From Clostridia bacterium (GTDB lineage: Bacteria > Bacillota > Clostridia > Oscillospirales > CAG-272), in assembly GCA_017397205.1 (NCBI GenBank), contig JAFQJX010000234.1, positions 1 to 7,370 of the forward strand: 7,370 nt of DNA. Reading direction: 5' to 3'. This document shows, piece after piece, positions 1 to 6,200 of this stretch (positions within the stretch are counted from its first letter, which is position 1; each line of letters starts with the position of its first letter). A model generated the notes under the pieces. The model worked only from the letters and a program-made list of their open reading frames with translations, did no database searches and was not told the DNA's origin. Position numbers and translations under genes: made by a program.

Positions 1-1141
1 CCAGAGGTAGGTCACGGGTGCCCAGGAGGTGCCGCTCGGAGCATCGCCAAGCACGGGAGCCGGGACGACGGGGGTGCCGTCATAGTACTTGCTGAGTGAG
101 GTAGGGTGGGTGGGCGTCACCGTCACGGGAAGCACGGTATATTCCACGGAAAGGGACGCCGTTTCGTAAAAGTCCGTGCCGGGATAGGTAAAGGAGGGCG
201 CGTAGGTGCCTGCATTCAACACCTCAACGATGCCGAGCGCGGTGCCCGTTACGCGGTTGCCTGCCTCGTTATAGGCGTACACGTAGTAAACCAGGGGGTT
301 GCCCGTATAGGTCAGGTGGTCAAGCGCCACCTCCTCACCCTCTCCGTCCAGCATCCTGAGCCAGACGCGCCCCTTGTCCTGCCGCCACGTGAGGCGGTAT
401 TCGGGTGCATCACCTACGAAGGCGTAGTGGTCGGGGTCCACGAGGGCAACCTCTGCCGTAGCAACGAGGAATTCCCCTGTGGGGGTCACGGTGGCGGCGG
501 TGCGGTCACCGCCGTAGGTGACGGCGTAAATCGCGCTGTCGTGCACGAGAGAAACCGTCGCACTCTCGCCCGCATAGCGAACGACTCCGTTCTGCGGAAG
601 TGTCCACGTGTTGGTGGGATAAGCAACGGAAATCTTATTGACGGTCAAGGTATACTCTGCGCTGGCGGCGTTGTAGTTGCGGTTGCCCGCCCATGCAAAG
701 GTCAGCGTGTAGTCGCCCGGCTCCTTTGCCACGGTAGCCGTGCCCGAAACCGTCAGCACGGGGGTCTCGCCCGCAAGGAGCGCGTCTCCGACGCCGCGCA
801 CCTCCGAGGTGAAGGGCAGCTCCTCGCCGTTATAGGTGGTGGTATAGGCGTTGCCCGTCAGGGAGTAGGCACCCTGATGTCCCACCACGGTGGCGGTTGC
901 CTTGGTAATCTCAAAATCCTGAACTGCCGCAGGATTTGCGACAATCTCAAGCCCGCTTTCGTCCTTTGGAACAAGGGCAACGCGGTAGCGCCCTGCATCC
1001 GTGGGCGCCTCCTCCAGGAGGGTGGCAGTATCCCCCTCGCCAAGGGAATACCACAGGACCTCCACCTCCTTGACAGCATCCGAGTTCACGCGCCAGGAAA
1101 CCGTCGAGGGGGTGCCGTCGTAGGTGCGGTTGAGCAGCACG
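1..1141 (-). repeat. YDG/MBG-like Ig-fold domain series (residues 612-992, continuing off the edge)
   Basis: About four and a half domains of 75-95 residues follow the helix cap. The first (612-692) has NRTYDGTP, a WYS strand, TDAGRYRV and a closing ITKATA. The second (694-785) has TYNGEELPF, GDYTLTFAW, NRNYNAASAEYTLTV and NK. Two less typical domains follow (about 786-868 and 869-952). The last starts with SKYYDGTPVV and is cut. DAGRYRV/GDYTLTF-type strands and junctions such as ITKA and VNKI recur at domain ends. These domains usually act as a stalk. Confidence 0.75.
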
Positions 1142-2976
1142 GTGCCGAGCAGCTCCGTGGGAGGGGTGTAGAAGACGGGCATTCCCTCCGTCCCTATCAT
1201 CCAGGTTTTGTAGCCGCTTTCCTCGGACAGCGCGTTCAGGGCGGCAAGATAGGTGCCGTCCGCCAGCTTGATCACGTTCAGGGTGGGCGTTGCCGCATCC
1301 ACGGCGCCGACGCCGTTCAAATCGTAATAAGTATACGGAGAAACGGAGGTCTCTCCTCCCGCCCCGTCGGGAGCGTAGCAGGTGACGGCAAAGCCGCAGT
1401 CCGTGCAAGTAAACTGAAAGGGCGGCTCCTTGGTGGTGACGCGCGTTTCTGCCGCGAAGACGCCTGCCGTCCCGCCCTCGGCCGTCACCCTGACGGTGGC
1501 ATCCACGAGAACGCCCGTCATCCTAACGGGGGTAACCACGCCCGCGTGTGACCCCGAGCTCTTGAAAAAACTGCCGAACAAGGCACCCGCGCAGGTGGGC
1601 GCGGTGACGGTCGCGGTCACAACGACGTTGTTCAGCACAAGCTCGCCCTTGGTAAAGACGTCATAGATGCCTGCAATGCCGCCTGCGTAGCCGACGGATG
1701 CCGTGACGCTTCCGTAGCTTCCGCTGTTCTGAAACTGGGGAATGCCGAACGACATCTTACTGGCACCGGGAACCGCGTTTCCGTCGCCGAGAAGCCCTCC
1801 GACGTTGGACGCGCCCGAGATATCTCCGTAGTTGGCACAGCTTGTAAAGGTTGCCTTTGCCTTTTGTCCCCAGGAGCCGATAATGCCGCCAACACCAACG
1901 CCCAGGGGCGCGGTGACGTCGCCGTAATTGACCAGATAGTCCGCCGTCAGGTCAATTGGCTTTGCATCGCCCATATATCCGACAATGCCACCCGCGCGGA
2001 CCTTGCCCGACGTCTCCTCAAGAGATGCGACGGCGCCGTAGTTGGTGCAGTCGCGCAAAACGCCCGTTACCTGTCGGTAAGAATTGCCGAGAATACCGCC
2101 GATATTTGCATCGCCCGCCCGGCAGGTCACGGTGCTGTAGCTCGTGCAGTTGATGATTTCAAAGGTGCTGGTCGATACGTTCGCATAGCCAACAATGCCG
2201 CCCAGGGAATTGGTCCCCTCGCCGACGAGGTCCACGTAGCTCGCACAGCCCGATACGGTGGCGCCCGAGACGTACGCGGCGATTCCGCCGGCGACACCGC
2301 CCGTAGTGGACGTGATGCTGCCGCTGACGACACAGCCCGTAATCCGTGCGCCGTTCTCCGCGCTTGTAACAAGGCCGCCCACGTCCAGGTTGTTCATCGA
2401 AACGTGCGCGCGGATGTTCTCAAGGGTGCCTCCGTTCAGTCTTGCCACCAGGGCGCAGCCGCCCTTGTTCTTATTTGCAGCGGTTGCCGTGGCGGTATAT
2501 TCGTTCAGGGTCAGGTTCTTAATGGTGCCCGTCATGATATTGAACAGCACACCGGGGCTGTTGTTATACCGCCCCTTGACCGTAAGATTTGAAATGGCGT
2601 AGCCCGCGCCGTCCAGCACGCCGCCAAAGGCGCGCTTATCTACCTCGGATTTGATTACAATGCCACCCATATCCAGGTTTTTGGTCAGGCGGTAGGTGTC
2701 CGTCGTGCCAACCGTGGCATTGTTCAGTAGCCAGACGAAGTGCGCCGCCTTTTCAATCAGGTAGGCGCCGTCCGTGTCCCGATTGACGGGCGTTTCCACA
2801 GCGGAGCCGTCCCACGTGTCGACCTCACCCGTCACGGTGATGGCAGGCGGCTCTGCCTCCGTCTCCTCAGCAGAAAACGCCACCCCCGACAGGGTGGTCA
2901 GCAAAAGGGCAACGGCAAGCAGAGCAACCAATACCCTGCCTGCGCCCGTATTTCCTCGATGCGTTCTTTTTTTCAT
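1..2976 (-). CDS. Secreted GLUG-repeat and YDG/MBG-domain surface protein (C-terminus cut by window edge)
   Basis: An open frame of 992 codons runs from ATG at 2976 off the left edge without a stop. Residues 1-36 are a signal peptide: basic KKRTHR, then hydrophobic VLVALLAVALLLTTLSGVAFSA, with cleavage near 33-36. Residues about 95-160 begin a right-handed beta-helix (LTKNLDMGG, FGGVLDGAGYAISNLTVKG). Residues about 195-440 hold GLUG-type repeats, and 570-603 look like their usual cap (LAALNAL...W...GMPVFY). From 612 a chain of Ig-like YDG/MBG-type domains begins, with YDGTP at 619-623 and 965-969 and YNGEELPF at 715-722. Known: such proteins are displayed by Clostridia and probably serve adhesion or glycan contact. 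No enzyme domain is visible. A wall anchor would lie outside the window. An upstream TTG start at 2991 is possible. It has its own promoter and is separated from the TIR gene by a terminator. Confidence 0.92.
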   Translation of the reverse strand, partial: MKKRTHRGNTGAGRVLVALLAVALLLTTLSGVAFSAEETEAEPPAITVTGEVDTWDGSAVETPVNRDTDGAYLIEKAAHFVWLLNNATVGTTDTYRLTKNLDMGGIVIKSEVDKRAFGGVLDGAGYAISNLTVKGRYNNSPGVLFNIMTGTIKNLTLNEYTATATAANKNKGGCALVARLNGGTLENIRAHVSMNNLDVGGLVTSAENGARITGCVVSGSITSTTGGVAGGIAAYVSGATVSGCASYVDLVGEGTNSLGGIVGYANVSTSTFEIINCTSYSTVTCRAGDANIGGILGNSYRQVTGVLRDCTNYGAVASLEETSGKVRAGGIVGYMGDAKPIDLTADYLVNYGDVTAPLGVGVGGIIGSWGQKAKATFTSCANYGDISGASNVGGLLGDGNAVPGASKMSFGIPQFQNSGSYGSVTASVGYAGGIAGIYDVFTKGELVLNNVVVTATVTAPTCAGALFGSFFKSSGSHAGVVTPVRMTGVLVDATVRVTAEGGTAGVFAAETRVTTKEPPFQFTCTDCGFAVTCYAPDGAGGETSVSPYTYYDLNGVGAVDAATPTLNVIKLADGTYLAALNALSEESGYKTWMIGTEGMPVFYTPPTELLGTVLLNRTYDGTPSTVSWRVNSDAVKEVEVLWYSLGEGDTATLLEEAPTDAGRYRVALVPKDESGLEIVANPAAVQDFEITKATATVVGHQGAYSLTGNAYTTTYNGEELPFTSEVRGVGDALLAGETPVLTVSGTATVAKEPGDYTLTFAWAGNRNYNAASAEYTLTVNKISVAYPTNTWTLPQNGVVRYAGESATVSLVHDSAIYAVTYGGDRTAATVTPTGEFLVATAEVALVDPDHYAFVGDAPEYRLTWRQDKGRVWLRMLDGEGEEVALDHLTYTGNPLVYYVYAYNEAGNRVTGTALGIVEVLNAGTYAPSFTYPGTDFYETASLSVEYTVLPVTVTPTHPTSLSKYYDGTPVVPAPVLGDAPSGTSWAPVTYLW
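1657..2394 (-). repeat. GLUG-type beta-helix repeats (residues about 195-440)
   Basis: Six clear copies of a Gly-Gly-Ile/Leu-x-Gly core occur: GGIVGY (259), GGILGN (293), GGIVGY (329), GGIIGS (363), GGLLGD (393) and GGIAGI (432). They are 30-39 residues apart, with weaker copies at 200 and 230. Each is paired with a turn such as CTSYSTV, CTNYGAV, LVNYGDV, CANYGDI or GSYGSV. This alternation is typical of GLUG repeats, which stack as a solenoid in secreted proteins. Confidence 0.82.
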
Positions 2977-3002
2977 GCTTCTCGGCGCCAAAGCGCCCCT
3001 CC
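2977..3002 (-). promoter_or_regulatory. Ribosome binding site separated from the ATG by a hairpin
   Basis: GGAGG (3002-2998) is the only strong Shine-Dalgarno sequence before the surface-protein gene. It is followed at once by GGCGC-TTTG-GCGCC (2997-2984), a perfect 5-base stem with a 4-base loop, then GAGAAGC and the ATG. Linear spacing to the ATG is 21 bases, which is too long, but with the hairpin folded it becomes 7. Alternatively the in-frame TTG at 2991-2989, 6 bases after GGAGG, is the start and adds MAPRS to the N-terminus. The two options would respond differently to folding. Confidence 0.6.
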
Positions 3003-3024
3003 GTAAAAATATACTGTGTGCGCG

Positions 3025-3037
3025 CGGTATAAAACCG
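3025..3037 (-). other. Small inverted repeat in the leader
   Basis: CGGT and ACCG flank a 5-base loop, about 10 bases after the predicted transcription start. It could be a weak RNA hairpin or part of an operator site. The stem is only 4 bases, so it may be chance. Confidence 0.25.
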
Positions 3038-3053
3038 TAAGATTTTCAACTTT

Positions 3054-3083
3054 ATTATAGTACAAGATACCCGACTCCGTCCA
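3054..3083 (-). promoter_or_regulatory. Sigma-A-like promoter for the surface-protein gene
   Basis: On the minus strand a perfect -10 TATAAT (3059-3054) lies 18 bases after TGGACG (3083-3078), which matches 4 of 6 bases of the TTGACA -35 consensus. The surrounding DNA is AT-rich compared with both genes. Transcription would start near 3047, giving a leader of about 70 bases before the ATG at 2976. The position between the terminator and the next start codon supports the call. Confidence 0.7.
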
Positions 3084-3150
3084 TAGACAAAGGTGCCTAA
3101 AAATAGCATAAAATCCTATTCAATCTAACCGAAAGCCGCCCCAGTCCTGT

Positions 3151-3197
3151 GCAAAACGAAACAAAAAGAGGAGCCGCCCGCGTGGGGTGCTCCTCTT
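3151..3197 (-). terminator. Rho-independent terminator of the TIR-TPR gene
   Basis: On the minus strand a perfect 9-base stem (AAGAGGAGC / GCTCCTCTT) encloses 14 bases that can add an inner CCC/GGG pairing. It is followed directly by TTTTTGTTTCGTTTT. It lies about 50 bases after the stop codon of the 1373-aa gene. The plus strand lacks a T-run after the hairpin, so termination is expected in one direction only. Confidence 0.88.
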
Positions 3198-3217
3198 CAA
3201 ACGGTGCCTCCGTCAGA

Positions 3218-3233
3218 TGCCGCAAGCGCGGCA
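3218..3233 (-). other. Short stem-loop after the TIR gene stop codon
   Basis: A perfect 6-base stem TGCCGC / GCGGCA closes a 4-base loop, starting 13 bases after the TAA. It is not followed by a T-run, so it is not a terminator alone. It may protect the 3' end of the transcript or be incidental in GC-rich sequence. Confidence 0.4.
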
Positions 3234-3246
3234 AGGGTGCGCCGAC

Positions 3247-6200
3247 TTAATAGTCGTATTGCGAGGCAAGGCGGCGCGTTCTCTCCACGGTGTCGCGGTG
3301 CTTCTCCGCAGACGCGGGGTAGCGCTCCATCAGCGTCTCCCACGTGCGGATTGCCATACCGTAATACGCCACCACCTGCGCGCGCACGTCCCCATCCAGA
3401 TGTCCGCCGCGCACGAGGGCGCCCTCCGTCTCACGTCCGTAGTACCGTGCGGCGACCTCTACGGCAGTCATCAGGCCGTCCTCCAGGGCGTGCGTGCCGT
3501 CCCCCGCCGCAAGCGAGGAGGCAATGTTGTAGTAGGTGTTGGCGAGGGCGTCCAGGTCCTCCTCGCTCCCCGTCCGCTCGGCAAGCGGTATACGGATGGA
3601 AAGCGCCCTGTCATAGGCGCGAAGTGCCTCTCCCGGGTCGTCCTCGCACAGCACGTTGCCCTTGGAGTTGTAGGCATTGCCGAGTGCCCGTTCCGTCTCG
3701 TCACACGGCTCCTCCCCGTAAAGGCGCTCCCGCAGAAGAATGATTTTATCCCGATAGTCAACGGAGGAAAGAGAGTCCTCCCCTGCCCCGCATACGCCGC
3801 TCAGCTTGTCGTAGGTAGCAATCAGGCGCTCGGCGTGCTTCTTTTCGCCCGTTTCGCGATACAGTGCCTCGCGGAGATCCGCCGCCCGACGGTAAAACCG
3901 CCACGCGCGCCCCCAATAGGCGTTGGCGGAGGCGTAATCGTAGGAGAAGTTGAACTCGTTGCTCTTTTCCTCCCTGTCGCCAAGGGAATTCAAAAGATTT
4001 CCCATCTCCATACAGGAAATGGAGAGGTTGCTCCGCAGGGTGAGAGAGGGGAACTCCCGCACCAGCATCTCCTCTATCTCAATACAGCGCAGAAGCAGCG
4101 CCTCTGCCCTTGCGTAATTGCCCTGCTTTTTGGCGGTACGCGCCTCCTGGTCCCAGAGCAAATCAATTGCCCAGAGCTCGCTCTTGCGCTCCTGTGCGTA
4201 GCGCTCCCTTAGCTCGCCGTCGTGGGCGTCCTCGGACACGCCCACCTGCTCCTCGCGCACCTGCTTCATCAGCCAGCGCTCCGCAAGCGTTCCCTTGCGC
4301 CCCTCGGGCGGGCGCCGCAGCTCTGCCGCCTCCTCAAGTGCGGCAAGCGCCCCACCGAAATCGCCCTGTGCGCGCTTCAGGCGCCCCAGCGCCAAAAGGG
4401 TACAGGAGAGGGGCAACGCCCTCCTCTCGGAGGGGGCATTCCGCCTTACGGAAAGAAGCGCCTCAAGCTGTGTCTCCACGTCGGCGTACCTGTTCTGCTC
4501 GCGGGAAAGCCCAAGCAGCGCAAGATGCGCCTTTTCCCTCAGGCGAGAGAGGTCCTCACCGTACTGCTCCTGCGTTTTTAGGGCAAGGCGGGAAAGCAGA
4601 TGCAGGTACGTCTCCTCCGCCTGCGCGCCGTTCTTTATTTGCAGATAGGTGTGCCCCAGCGAAAGCAAGCACCCGTCCAGCGTTTCACAGAGAAACGGCA
4701 GGGCGGCACCGCCTGCCTCAAGGGCAAGCAGAATATCCCTTGCCTTGGCGTACGCCTCGGCACAGTCGGTATAACCGCCGACCCGATGGAAGGTTTTTGC
4801 AAAATACAGGTATCTCTCTGCCATCGCAAAGCGCCCCTCGGGCTCCTCGCGTGCCACACGCACCTGCTCCTCAAGGGCTCTGGAAAGGGCGGTTTTCTGC
4901 TTGCCTCCCTCCAGCGCCGCCTTGCACTCACGGATGGAGCGGCGCAGATAGGCGCCGTCCCTCTCTCGCTGAAGCTTTTCAAGAAGCGAAAGCGCCTCCT
5001 TCAGCTTGCGCCTGCCCTTTGCCTCCTCGCCTGCCGCGAGAAGCTCCTTGCCGAGGTCGGTACAGATGCGCCCCAGCATAATTCCGTCCAGGGCCGCGTC
5101 CGTTTTTTTGTAAACCTTGCGCCTGAGCTCCTCTGCCTCGCACAGCTGCAGACAGGCAAGGTCATGGCGCCCCGTCTGCCCCAGGGCAAGCCCGTAATCC
5201 TCGGTGACGGCGGCGCGGCGGCGCAGGGCGTGCATGCCCCTGTCGCCCTCCTCGTAGAGGGTCAGCAGCTTCAGGGCGTGAGAAAGCAGAGAAAGCGCCT
5301 CCTCGGCATCCTGCCAGCTCAAGCAAATGCGCGCAAACTGACGGAGCTCCACCACGGCATCGTCCTCGGCGGTGCGCTCACAAATCAGCGCCGCCGCCCG
5401 TTGATAGCACTCCAGCGCCTCGGGCAGCCGTCCCTCCTCGGAATACAGCCAGCCAAGCCCCTGCCAGCCCTCCTTTTCGTTGATGGCGGCAAGGTCGGAG
5501 CCGGAATGGAGCGCCAGCCGCCGTGAAACGGCAATTGCCTCGCGGTAGCATTCCTCCGCCTCACGGTGTTTTTCCGTTTCGGTGTACAGCTCCGCCAAGC
5601 TCATCAGCGCCTGCAAAAATCCGTGCCACAGCATCGCCTCGCCCGAGCGCTCAATCAGCTCGCGGCGCACGGCAACCACCTCGCGGAGCAGGCGCATTGC
5701 CTCCTGCTCCATGCCCTCCCGTCGGAATACGTCCGCGCGGCGCGCAGGGGCAAGGAGATAGTTGTGCGCCTGCACGGGGCGCTCCTCCTTTTTCGCCGCC
5801 TTCAGGTGCTCCTTATAGTGGGAAAGGCACTCTGCCGCCGCCCGAACGTCCCCGATATCCAGATACACGTCCGACAGCGTGACGTCGGGGCTGAGCCCCG
5901 TGCTATCCATGGGATAGCCCATTTTATTTCCGTTCTCAAAAATCTCAAGGGCGGTTTTGGCGCATTTGAGCGCCTTGCGATACTCGCCCTTTTCTCGCCA
6001 ATAGTCGCACTGCCCCTCGTAGCCCTTTGCGGCAAGCAGCATCTCCACGTAGTAGCGGTGCGCCTGCTCCTCGCTCGTTGCCTTGCCCCATTTGCTGCCC
6101 GAGAACAGGCAGAGATTCTTGTATTCCTCAAACGCCTCGTCCCAGCGACCGAGCCCCTCCAGGTAGGTGGCAAGCTGATAAATCGCAAACACGTGGCGGC

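Noticed and set aside
550..561. Possible dockerin, from YDLNGVGAVDAA in the surface protein (residues 551-562; gene positions 1326-1291)
   Set aside because: It resembles a calcium loop briefly, but there is no second loop and the segment leads into a GLUG-type cap, so a dockerin is not supported. The coordinates given here are approximate residue numbers.
106..1551. Plus-strand open frame of 481 codons
   Set aside because: It lies opposite the surface-protein gene. That gene has a signal peptide and recognisable repeats in frame, while this product has no recognisable domain and is rich in Gly, Arg, His and Val, as expected for an antisense shadow in GC-rich DNA.
1864..2592. Plus-strand open frame of 242 codons
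   Set aside because: It is antisense to the GLUG repeats. Its repeated ADNAA/NTA-like composition is the mirror of the repeated Gly-Gly-Ile codons, not a real protein pattern.
2867..3109. Minus-strand 80-codon frame starting in the leader
   Set aside because: It overlaps the promoter and the signal-peptide region in another frame and has no ribosome site at its start. The 992-codon frame explains this region better.
3001..3120. Riboswitch or small RNA in the intergenic region
   Set aside because: The leader is only about 70 bases with two small hairpins. I recognise no known riboswitch core, and no terminator lies between the promoter and the start codon.
3187..4212. Plus-strand open frame of 341 codons
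   Set aside because: It begins inside the terminator hairpin and runs antisense to the TPR region. It has no ribosome site or domain that I recognise.
4110..5526. Two further long plus-strand frames (323 and 308 codons)
   Set aside because: Both are antisense to the TPR array, overlap each other in different frames, and have compositions dominated by Ala, Pro, Arg or Leu, Gln, Gly. They have no domain signal.
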